Shown: positions 1-5,754 of the stretch, piece by piece | Layout: every line of letters begins with the position of its first letter | Numbering within the stretch: position 1 is the first letter of the stretch | Assembly: GCA_023415845.1 (NCBI GenBank) | Contig: JAEZJB010000348.1 | Location: 1-6,161 of the forward strand | Origin: Chloroflexota bacterium | GTDB taxonomy: Bacteria; Chloroflexota; Chloroflexia; Thermomicrobiales; UBA6265 | Length of the DNA: 6,161 bases | Direction of reading: 5' to 3' | Translations under genes and position numbers: made by a program | The notes under the pieces: generated by a model | What the model saw: only the letters and a program-made list of their open reading frames with translations | Told to the model about the DNA's origin: nothing | Databases searched by the model: none

Positions 1-61
1 GCCATGGTGCGACTCGACCTGAGCCGGAGCATTCCAGTCCGAGTGCTAAAGGAGAGCTGCG
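1..61 (+). promoter_or_regulatory. 5' flank and ribosome binding site of the sensor kinase gene
   Basis: This short stretch holds no recognisable gene. It ends in a strong Shine-Dalgarno sequence, AAAGGAG at 48-54, seven bases before the ATG at 62, which fixes the kinase start. A different-frame ATG at 4 opens a reading frame running to 258, but it mostly overlaps the kinase and is best read as a shadow. No convincing -35/-10 pair can be seen, so the promoter probably lies partly or wholly outside the window. Confidence 0.7.
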
Positions 62-2518
62 ATGACGCACACATCCACGACCTGGCCGCATGGCGATGGG
101 GAAATGGCCCGCCGCATTCGCGAGTACGACTGGGAAACGACCTCGCTGGGCCCGATCGCGATATGGCCGGAGCATTTGCGGGCTTGCATCGACCTCGTGC
201 TCGACAGCCCGGTCACGATGAGCCTGATGTGGGGTGTCAATGGCATTCAGATCTATAACGACGCCTATGCCGCCCAGATCGGGATGCGCCATCCGGCGGC
301 GCTCGGTGAATCGGCGTTCACGACATTTGCCGATGTCAGGAAGACGTTCGAGCCCCTCTTCCGCCGCAGTTTCGCCGGTGAGGCGGTGCTGGTCTCCGAC
401 ATTCATTTCCAGTTCATGTGGGGGTTTCCGAAGAATGATGTCTGGTGCGATCTCGCCTACTCACCAGTTCGTGACGCTGAAGGTGACATCGCCGGGGTGC
501 TCGCGATTCTGACCGACATTACCGACAAACGCGTCACCGAGGATCGGCAGGCGTTTGTTCTCGAGTTGAACGACCGGTTACGACCGCTGACTGACCCCGC
601 GGACGTGCAGGCTGAAGCGTGCCGGATCGTTGGCGAGCAGTTTCAGTCTGACCGGGCGTATTACGTGGAGATCGACGAGGCCAGCGGGCTGGCCCTGGTT
701 GAGCGGGATTACGTCCGGGGGCAGGGACCGAGCCTTGCCGGAACCCACCCGCTTGCTCCGTTCAACGCTGTCCTCGAATCCCTGCGAGAAGGGCGGCCGT
801 TCGTCTGCGACGACGTGGCGGACGATCCGAAGATCAGTGACAACGACCGGCCCGCCTATATCGAACGCGGTTTGCGCTCGTTCCTGAGCGTCCCCCTGAT
901 CAAGGCGGGAGCGTTGATCGGGGCAATGTCGGTGACGATGGAGGTGCCGCGCCAGTGGACCGATGGTGAGGTCGACATGGTTCAGCACACCGTCGAGCGG
1001 ACGTGGGAGGCGATGGACCGCGCCCGCGTGGCCGAGGCCCTGCAAAGGAGCGAGGCGCAGTATCGAACGCTGTTCGAATCCATCGACCAGGGCTTTTGCA
1101 CGATCCAGATGCTCCATGACGATTCGGGGGTGCCGATCGATTACCGGGTATTGAGCACCAATCCCGCGTTTATCCGGAACACCGGGCTGGTGAACGCCGA
1201 AGGGAAGCGGATGCGGGAGCTGGAACCGGCGCACGAAGCGTTCTGGTATGCGACGTATGGGCGCATTGCAGAGACCGGCGTCCCCGAGCGCTTCGAGTCT
1301 GAAGCCGCCGCGCTGGGCCGCTGGTACAGCGTCTACGCCTATTCGGTGGGTGAGCCCGAGGAACGCCGCCTTGGCGTGCTGTTCGAGGACATCACCGCCC
1401 GCAAACTGGCGGAAGCCGAATTGCGCGAAAGCGAAGAGCGATTGCGGGCGATCATCGAGGAGGCGAAGGACTACGTGATCCTCAGCAGTGACAGCGAGGG
1501 GATCATCGATAGCTGGTATCGCGGCGCGGAGGAGATTCTCGGGTGGACCGAATTCGAAGCGATCGGCCAGCCGATCGACCTCATCTTTACCGCCGAGGAT
1601 GTGGCCGCCGGAATCCCGACCCTGGAGCGGACGACTGCCCGCGAGAAGGGGCGGAGCACGGACATGCGGTGGCACCGGCGCAAGGATGACTCCCTGGTTT
1701 TCCTCGATGGCGTGGCCCGGGCCCGGCGAGGCCCAGGGGGTGAGTTTCTGGGCGTCTTCAAGATTGGCCAGGACATCACCGAGCGCCGGATCGCCTTTCA
1801 GCAGCGACAGGAGGACCAGGAGCGCGTCAGGCAGGACCTGGCACGGCGCGTGCGGTTGGCGACGGCCGAATTGCGGGCACTCTCCCGGCGCCTGTTGGTG
1901 GTGCAGGAAGACGAACGCCGGCGGCTGGCACTGGAATTGCATGACGAAATCGGCCAGGCACTCACCGGCCTCGGACTGCAATTGGGGAACGCTTCGAGCG
2001 TCGATCCCCAGCTGCTGATGGACGCCCGGCGGACAGTGGCGGGGCTGACCGAGCAGGTGCGGAACCTTTCGATGGAGTTGCGGCCGGCAACTCTGGACAC
2101 ACACGGCTTGTTGCCGGCCCTGCGCTGGCACCTCGAGCGATACCAACGCCAGACCGGAATTGCCGTCGAACTGCGGCAGGAAGGAGCCGACCGGCGCTTT
2201 ACTCCCGCCGTGGAAGTGGCGGCCTATCGCATCGTGCAGGAGGCGCTCACCAACGCCGCCAGGCATGGGAAGGCGGAGCATGCCGTGGTGCAACTCTTTG
2301 CCGATGATGTCGCGCTGACCGTCAACATCAGGGACCATGGCCTTGGGTTCGACGCCACATCCACCGCGCCGGGAAGTGGACTGGGTGGGATGCGGGAACG
2401 CGCGGAATTGCTGGGCGGGACGTTCGAGATCGACGCCAGACCGGGCAATGGCGTGGCCCTGACGGTGGAACTACCGCTTCAGGATGATGCATTCGACGAC
2501 GAAAACGGGGATTCCTGA
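62..2518 (+). CDS. Soluble PAS-GAF-PAS-PAS sensor histidine kinase, NarL/DesK type (HisKA_3)
   Basis: This is the sensor of a two-component system; it should autophosphorylate on histidine and pass the phosphate to the regulator encoded next. Visible modules, with approximate residues, are PAS 23-157 (starting DWETTSLGP and ending DITDKR), GAF 163-320, PAS 332-446 (with SIDQGFCTIQML), PAS 457-575 (ending GQDITERR), a charged helical linker 578-612, HisKA_3 612-685 and HATPase_c 718-812. The phospho-accepting His is H627 in ELHDEIGQ. The following D628-x-x-x-Q632 fits the DxxxQ motif that supports phosphatase activity in the NarX-like family. The ATP-binding N box has N731 (EALTNAARHG), the G1 box is DHGLGFD at 758-764, and the G2 box is GLGGM at 773-777. 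No signal peptide or membrane segment is seen, so it is expected to be cytoplasmic and to sense an internal or diffusible cue. No residue clearly marks a haem, flavin or bilin site, so the ligand is unknown. The start is supported by AAAGGAG seven bases upstream. The stop codon shares one base with the next start, implying coupled translation. Confidence 0.95.
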   Translation: MTHTSTTWPHGDGEMARRIREYDWETTSLGPIAIWPEHLRACIDLVLDSPVTMSLMWGVNGIQIYNDAYAAQIGMRHPAALGESAFTTFADVRKTFEPLFRRSFAGEAVLVSDIHFQFMWGFPKNDVWCDLAYSPVRDAEGDIAGVLAILTDITDKRVTEDRQAFVLELNDRLRPLTDPADVQAEACRIVGEQFQSDRAYYVEIDEASGLALVERDYVRGQGPSLAGTHPLAPFNAVLESLREGRPFVCDDVADDPKISDNDRPAYIERGLRSFLSVPLIKAGALIGAMSVTMEVPRQWTDGEVDMVQHTVERTWEAMDRARVAEALQRSEAQYRTLFESIDQGFCTIQMLHDDSGVPIDYRVLSTNPAFIRNTGLVNAEGKRMRELEPAHEAFWYATYGRIAETGVPERFESEAAALGRWYSVYAYSVGEPEERRLGVLFEDITARKLAEAELRESEERLRAIIEEAKDYVILSSDSEGIIDSWYRGAEEILGWTEFEAIGQPIDLIFTAEDVAAGIPTLERTTAREKGRSTDMRWHRRKDDSLVFLDGVARARRGPGGEFLGVFKIGQDITERRIAFQQRQEDQERVRQDLARRVRLATAELRALSRRLLVVQEDERRRLALELHDEIGQALTGLGLQLGNASSVDPQLLMDARRTVAGLTEQVRNLSMELRPATLDTHGLLPALRWHLERYQRQTGIAVELRQEGADRRFTPAVEVAAYRIVQEALTNAARHGKAEHAVVQLFADDVALTVNIRDHGLGFDATSTAPGSGLGGMRERAELLGGTFEIDARPGNGVALTVELPLQDDAFDDENGDS

Positions 2519-3174
2519 TGATTACGACCGTGCTGGCGGATGACCATCCCATCGTGCGTCAGGGGCTACGCTCCCTCCTGGAGGCGTCGGGTCGGTGCCG
2601 GATCGAGGGTGAAGCCGCGAACGGATTGACGGCCATCGAGTTGATTACCGAATTGCAGCCAGACCTGGCGGTGCTCGATGTCCAGCTTCCCGACCTCGAC
2701 GGACTGGAGGTGGCGAGGCGAACCCGCGAACAGTCGCCGAAGACGCGGGTGCTGATCCTGTCGATGCATAGCGAGGAGGCGTTCGTGCTCGACGCACTGG
2801 CCAACGGAGCCATGGGCTACGTCCTCAAGGAATCGGCCACCACCGATCTGCTGGCGGCGATCGATGCGGCCATGACCGGCCGGCGGTACCTCAGTGCACC
2901 CTTGGCGGACCGCGCGGTCGAGGCGTATGCCAACCAGGGCGGGACCGTTTCCCGGTCACCAGACCGCTACGACCTGCTGACCAACCGGGAGCGGGAGGTT
3001 CTGCAGCTGACCGCTCAGGGACTCAGCACTGCCGAGATCGGGGAGCGGCTTTCGATCAGCCCACGCACGGCCGAAACTCACCGGACCAATCTTCAGCGAA
3101 AGCTCGGCCTGCAGGGAACGGCCGACCTCGTGCGCTTTGCGGTCGAGCGCGGTCTGCTGCCGCGAGCAGACTAG
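2518..3174 (+). CDS. NarL/FixJ-type response regulator with LuxR HTH
   Basis: This is the likely phosphorylation partner of the kinase just upstream and should act as a DNA-binding transcription regulator. The receiver domain covers about residues 3-119. The acidic pocket is D8/D9, the phospho-accepting residue is D54 (VLDVQLPD), the switch residues are S82 and Y101, and the conserved lysine is K104 (YVLKES). A linker of about 30 residues leads to a LuxR/GerE helix-turn-helix at about 152-214, with the signatures LTNREREVLQL and STAEIGERLSISPRTAETH. The length of 218 residues is normal for the family. Its ATG overlaps the kinase stop in TGATG, with GGGGA six bases upstream, so the two proteins are probably made from one mRNA by translational coupling. 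Target genes are unknown. The next gene on this strand lies 181 bases downstream, and nothing in the sequence shows it to be a target. Confidence 0.95.
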   Translation: MITTVLADDHPIVRQGLRSLLEASGRCRIEGEAANGLTAIELITELQPDLAVLDVQLPDLDGLEVARRTREQSPKTRVLILSMHSEEAFVLDALANGAMGYVLKESATTDLLAAIDAAMTGRRYLSAPLADRAVEAYANQGGTVSRSPDRYDLLTNREREVLQLTAQGLSTAEIGERLSISPRTAETHRTNLQRKLGLQGTADLVRFAVERGLLPRAD

Positions 3175-3228
3175 GTTCACCTCCGGCAGGGACAGCATCA
3201 GCACGGAGCAATCGGGCACGATCTACGA

Positions 3229-3285
3229 GGTCTCCGTAGCGTCGACCACGTAGTTCTCCGGATATGGTGGAAATACCGTTCTCGG
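3229..3285 (+). repeat. Three spaced GTTCTC-like motifs, possible operator array
   Basis: Three similar octamers occur on the same strand: GGTCTCCG at 3229-3236, GTTCTCCG at 3253-3260 and GTTCTCGG at 3278-3285. They are 24 and 25 bases apart. The XRE-family repressor SinR is known to bind GTTCTYT-type sites, so spaced GTTCTC motifs before an XRE gene are suggestive of an operator. The copies are short and imperfect, so chance is a real alternative in GC-rich DNA. Confidence 0.3.
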
Positions 3286-3287
3286 TA
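3274..3287. promoter_or_regulatory. Perfect inverted repeat TACCG-ttct-CGGTA, candidate operator
   Basis: Five-base arms TACCG and CGGTA are exactly complementary around a four-base centre, giving a 14-base dyad about 70 bases before the XRE start. Size and placement fit a dimeric helix-turn-helix repressor site acting on its own gene. The third GTTCTC motif lies inside it. As RNA it would form only a small hairpin, and no U-tract follows, so a terminator is unlikely. Confidence 0.4.
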
Positions 3288-3316
3288 AGGTGAATGGGAC
3301 GACGTTTCAATCGCTG

Positions 3317-3337
3317 GCAGTGTCACGAGGACACAGC
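3317..3337 (+). other. Leader hairpin just before the XRE ribosome binding site
   Basis: GTGTC (3320-3324) and GACAC (3330-3334) pair perfectly around the five-base loop ACGAG. Beyond one A-A mismatch the stem continues with two more GC pairs (3317-3318 with 3336-3337). It ends five bases before the AAAGGG ribosome binding site. It could tune translation or mRNA stability, or be a DNA dyad bound by protein. No function can be assigned. Confidence 0.35.
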
Positions 3338-3355
3338 TTGTGAAAGGGTCCCGCC

Positions 3356-3763
3356 ATGACACCGAACGCACTGGGAAATTTCATCCGCGAGCGAAGGATG
3401 GATCTCGGACTCACCCAGGAAGCGCTCGCCGAACGGATTGGGCCAACCGTTCGCCAGGCCGAAATATCGCGCCTGGAACGCGGACAGGTGACCATGCCGC
3501 ATCGCAAGCGGATGGAACAGATTGCCGCAGCGCTTGATGTGAGCCTCGGCACGCTTCTGCATTGCTCGGGTTGGCTGACGCATGACGAGCGCGAAGAGGT
3601 GGACGCCGGCGATGCTCTCGAGTGGAGCGAGCCGGAACTTGCCACGCGGCGGGAACTCTCCGAATTGCGCGAGACACTCAAGATGGCGATCGATCGGCTG
3701 GCCGACATGGAAAGGCGGGTCCTCGCGGAGCCGTCAATGGGTGGGCGCAGTCAGGCCTGGTGA
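3356..3763 (+). CDS. XRE-family helix-turn-helix transcription regulator
   Basis: This is a small cytoplasmic DNA-binding protein of 135 residues. The HTH_3/Cro-CI domain spans about residues 6-68. LTQEALAERIG (19-29) forms the first part of the helix-turn-helix, and QAEISRLERGQ (34-44) covers the recognition helix and the typical Ser-x-x-Glu-x-Gly ending. RMEQIAAALDVSLGTLL (52-68) closes the fold. After a short GWLTHDEREEVD segment, residues 95-124 are a charged heptad-like helix (ATRRELSELRETLKMAIDRLADMERRVL) that may be a coiled coil for dimerisation. No enzymatic or ligand-binding domain is attached. The start is supported by AAAGGG seven bases upstream. The gene is convergent with the sugar transporter operon, its stop lying only 44 bases from the permease stop. 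Its targets are unknown; its own leader, which has dyad and repeat elements, is the first candidate. Toxin-antitoxin partnership is not supported because no small partner gene adjoins it. Confidence 0.9.
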   Translation: MTPNALGNFIRERRMDLGLTQEALAERIGPTVRQAEISRLERGQVTMPHRKRMEQIAAALDVSLGTLLHCSGWLTHDEREEVDAGDALEWSEPELATRRELSELRETLKMAIDRLADMERRVLAEPSMGGRSQAW

Positions 3764-3796
3764 GATGGAGGGCGACCCCGTAGGATGCGCAGGAGC

Positions 3797-3807
3797 CGAC
3801 CAGGTCG
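3797..3807. repeat. Small palindrome CGACCAGGTCG in the convergent gap
   Basis: The 44-base gap between the XRE stop and the permease stop contains this 11-base symmetric sequence, with a further CGACC copy at 3773-3777 that could pair instead with GGTCG at 3803-3807. Convergent genes often share a bidirectional terminator, but the stem is short and lacks a proper U-tract on either strand. It is recorded as a weak candidate only. Confidence 0.2.
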
Positions 3808-4701
3808 TTACCCCTTGATGCCCGAGTGCGTCACGCCTTCCATGAAATAGCGCTGGAACAGGAAGAAGAGCAGGATCATGGGGACGGTGAAGATGACCGA
3901 GGCGGCCATCAGCAGCGACCATTGATTGCCCAGCTCCTTGAATGACTCCTTCATCGTTCCCAGGCCCAGGGCCAACGTGTAATTGTCGGGGCTGTTGAGG
4001 TAGATGAGCGGACCCATGAAGTCGTCCCACTTCGCATTGGCTTCGAAGATGGCCACGGCGACCAGCGCGGGGCGGACGAGCGGCAGCATCAACGACCAGT
4101 AGATGCGGAAGAACCCGGCGCCATCGACGCGGGCGGCATCGACCAGATCCTGCGGGATGGTGAGCATGAACTGGCGCAGCATGAAGATGTAGAAGGCCGA
4201 GCCGAACAGGTTTCCGGCCCACAACGGCCAGAAGGTGTTGACGGCGCCAAGCTCGTTCCAGATCAGGAACGTGGGGATCATCGTGACGGCGCCGGGCAGC
4301 AAATAGGTGCCGATGACGAGGGCGAAGAGTGCCTGGCGACCCCGGAAGCGAATCCGGGAAAAGCCATAGGCCACCAGGGAACTCGACATCACGACGGCCG
4401 CCACTGCCAGCACGGTGATCACCAGGGTGTTCCACAGCCAGGTCATCACGGGCGCCACGTCAAAGACGTCCTGGTAGTTCTGCCATCGCCACTCGGTCGG
4501 GATCCAGTTGGCGGAGAAGACCTCGGACGCGGGCTTCAGCGAGGTCAGCACCAGCCAGACGAACGGCAGGCAAAAGACGATCGTGAGGGCGACGAGCGCG
4601 GTGTAGATCGCGATCGTACCGATGTTCCAGCTGCGGTGTCCGGCAGGCTGGGCCCGTTGCTCTGTTGGCCGGGACGCTTCCAGTGACTGGGACATGCTCA
4701 T
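3808..4701 (-). CDS. Carbohydrate ABC transporter permease, MalG/UgpE family
   Basis: This is one of the two inner-membrane channel subunits of a binding-protein-dependent sugar importer. With the ATG at 4701 the protein has 297 residues and about six membrane helices. The first is at about 27-52 (IAIYTALVALTIVFCLPFVW), followed by the usual SLKPASEVF loop. The cytoplasmic EAA loop that docks on the ATPase is at about 188-208, reading DAARVDGAG and ending in MLPL. The C-terminus GIKG is typical of MalG-type subunits. An upstream in-frame ATG at 4749 would give 313 residues and overlap the preceding gene by 17 bases, but it has no good ribosome binding site. The ATG at 4701 has CAGGGAG eight bases away, so it is preferred; another ATG two codons later is also possible. 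It follows the MalF-like gene by 31 bases and is the last gene of the operon. The exact sugar cannot be told from permease sequence. Confidence 0.93.
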   Translation of the reverse strand: MSMSQSLEASRPTEQRAQPAGHRSWNIGTIAIYTALVALTIVFCLPFVWLVLTSLKPASEVFSANWIPTEWRWQNYQDVFDVAPVMTWLWNTLVITVLAVAAVVMSSSLVAYGFSRIRFRGRQALFALVIGTYLLPGAVTMIPTFLIWNELGAVNTFWPLWAGNLFGSAFYIFMLRQFMLTIPQDLVDAARVDGAGFFRIYWSLMLPLVRPALVAVAIFEANAKWDDFMGPLIYLNSPDNYTLALGLGTMKESFKELGNQWSLLMAASVIFTVPMILLFFLFQRYFMEGVTHSGIKG

Positions 4702-4709
4702 GGGGCGGG

Positions 4710-4716
4710 CTCCCTG
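4710..4716 (-). promoter_or_regulatory. Ribosome binding site deciding the second permease start
   Basis: On the minus strand CAGGGAG lies eight bases before the ATG at 4701. The in-frame ATG at 4749 lacks any comparable purine-rich stretch. The site therefore favours the shorter product and leaves a 31-base gap instead of a gene overlap. Confidence 0.6.
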
Positions 4717-4732
4717 TTGCGGGCGGCGTCCA

Positions 4733-5695
4733 TCAGGCCGACTCGCCATGTTCGTAGTAGACCCACCGCTTCGAAAGGTGGAACTGGACGAGGGTTACGG
4801 CGAGGATGATGAGGAAGAGCAGCCAGGCGATCGCCGAGGCATATCCCATCTGGAAGTAGCCACTGCCGAAGGCGCGCTTGAAGAGATACATGACGATGAA
4901 CAGGGCGGAGTTTTCGGGGCCGCCATCCTTGTCGAACATCACGTAGCCCTGGGTGAAGACGCCCAGTGCATTGATGATGCCGACGGTGGCGAGGAAGAAC
5001 GTCACACCCGAGATCATGGGCAGGGTGATGGTGCGGAAGCGATGCCAGGCGCTCGCTCCGTCGAGCCGGGCCGCCTCGTAGAGATCGCGGGGTACACCCT
5101 GCAGCGCGGCCAGGAAGAGGATCATCGCCGCGCCCATCATCCATAACTGGGAGACCACAATCGTGGGTTTCGTCCAGGCTGGATCGACCGTCCACGCCGG
5201 AGCCGGGAGATGGAGCCAGCGGAGGAACCGGTTGACCAGCCCGTCGTTGGGATTGAGGATCCAGACCCACAGATAGGCCGTGGCGACCGCCGGGGTCATC
5301 GATGGCAGGTAGAACGCCGTGCGGAAGATGCCTCGCATCCGGCGCGCCTCGTTGAGCAGCAGCGCGACCCCGAGTGCCGTCGCGAGATGGAGCGGCACGT
5401 ACATCAGGGTGTAGATGAACGTGTTGCGCAGGGCGAGCGGAAACAGGCGGTCGCGCGTGAAGAGCCGCTCGTAGTTTTCGAGCCCCACCCACTGCGGCGA
5501 ACTGATGACGTCGTAGCGGGTGAAGCTGAAGTAGAGCGAGGCCAGGAACGGAAAGGCCGTGAAGACGGCGAAGCCGACGAGCCAGGGGCTGATGGCGAGC
5601 CATCCCGCCCGGGTTTCTTCGGAGAATCCGCGGCGGCGAGTCGGCGCCTGGGGGGCGTCGGTTCGCTCGGCCGTGGATGAGGCGACGGCGGTCAT
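4733..5695 (-). CDS. Carbohydrate ABC transporter permease, MalF/UgpA family
   Basis: This is the other channel subunit of the sugar importer, pairing with the downstream MalG-like permease in the cytoplasmic membrane. It has 320 residues. A polar N-terminal tail with RRR at 20-22 is followed by a first helix at about 31-55 (AGWLAISPWLVGFAVFTAFP), typical of this family, and about five more membrane segments. The EAA loop at 207-227 reads EAARLDGAS and ends in TLPM, matching the ATPase-contact signature. The C-terminal SKRWVYYEHGE resembles the usual end of UgpA/LacF-type subunits. There is no large periplasmic P2 loop as in enterobacterial MalF, so the short UgpA-like form applies. It lies 59 bases after the binding-protein gene. 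The ATG at 5695 has only a weak ribosome binding site of its own, and no in-frame ATG, GTG or TTG was found in the gap upstream. Its stop-overlapping 10-codon neighbour may supply the ribosomes. Confidence 0.93.
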   Translation of the reverse strand: MTAVASSTAERTDAPQAPTRRRGFSEETRAGWLAISPWLVGFAVFTAFPFLASLYFSFTRYDVISSPQWVGLENYERLFTRDRLFPLALRNTFIYTLMYVPLHLATALGVALLLNEARRMRGIFRTAFYLPSMTPAVATAYLWVWILNPNDGLVNRFLRWLHLPAPAWTVDPAWTKPTIVVSQLWMMGAAMILFLAALQGVPRDLYEAARLDGASAWHRFRTITLPMISGVTFFLATVGIINALGVFTQGYVMFDKDGGPENSALFIVMYLFKRAFGSGYFQMGYASAIAWLLFLIILAVTLVQFHLSKRWVYYEHGESA

Positions 5696-5724
5696 GCGCT
5701 CAAAGTCTCGAGCAGCGAACCCAT
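5692..5724 (-). CDS. Possible 10-residue leader ORF coupled to the permease gene
   Basis: In the gap between the binding-protein and permease genes, an ATG at 5724 opens a 10-codon frame encoding MGSLLETLSA. Its TGA overlaps the permease ATG as ATGA. It has a good Shine-Dalgarno sequence, AAAGGA at 5733-5738, eight bases upstream, whereas the permease start has none of similar quality. This arrangement suits translational coupling or re-initiation. The peptide itself resembles nothing known to me, and the frame is short enough to be chance. Confidence 0.35.
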   Translation of the reverse strand: MGSLLETLSA

Positions 5725-5732
5725 TGGTCGGT

Positions 5733-5738
5733 TCCTTT
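5733..5738 (-). promoter_or_regulatory. Shine-Dalgarno-like AAAGGA in the binding-protein/permease gap
   Basis: AAAGGA on the minus strand is the best ribosome binding sequence in the 59-base gap. It lies eight bases before the small ATG at 5724 but 37 bases before the permease ATG, too far to serve that start directly. This mismatch is the main reason to consider the small leader ORF real. Confidence 0.45.
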
Positions 5739-5754
5739 CCGTTCCCGCGACGAC

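Larger units (their letters stand above)
3175..3355 (+). promoter_or_regulatory. Non-coding leader between the response regulator and XRE genes
   Basis: This 181-base gap contains no plausible gene. It is where the promoter and operator of the XRE gene should lie. It contains three GTTCTC-like motifs, a perfect short inverted repeat, a leader hairpin and the XRE ribosome binding site (AAAGGG at 3343-3348, seven bases before the ATG). A weaker dyad, CTACG (3223-3227) with CGTAG (3235-3239), lies near its start. I could not find a sigma70-like -35/-10 pair with acceptable spacing, and there is no U-tract terminator after the regulator gene, so read-through into the XRE gene is possible. Confidence 0.5.

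Noticed and set aside
4..258. Plus-strand frame of 84 codons starting at 4
   Set aside because: It overlaps the kinase coding region in another frame, lacks a ribosome binding site and encodes no recognisable domain.
550..1022. Bilin-binding (phytochrome-like) GAF domain in the kinase
   Set aside because: A cysteine occurs in RPFVCDDV, but none of the phytochrome or cyanobacteriochrome motifs I would expect around a bilin-linking cysteine is visible, so a photoreceptor call is unsupported.
578..2338. Long 586-codon open frame on the minus strand opposite the kinase gene
   Set aside because: The plus-strand kinase is continuous with every domain motif intact, and the antisense translation shows no recognisable domain. 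Long antisense frames are expected where GC-rich codon bias removes stops.
3175..3300. Sigma70 promoter for the XRE gene
   Set aside because: AT-richer patches such as GATATG and AAATAC exist, but none has a credible -35 element at 16-18 bases.
3764..3807. Rho-independent terminator between the convergent genes
   Set aside because: The only dyads are short, with a one- or three-base loop, and no U-tract follows on either strand. It is kept only as a low-confidence palindrome.
4622..5680. Plus-strand frames opposite the two permease genes, rich in Glu, Asp and Arg
   Set aside because: The acidic, low-complexity-looking translations are what the antisense of hydrophobic membrane-protein codons gives. 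The minus-strand permeases carry clear EAA motifs.
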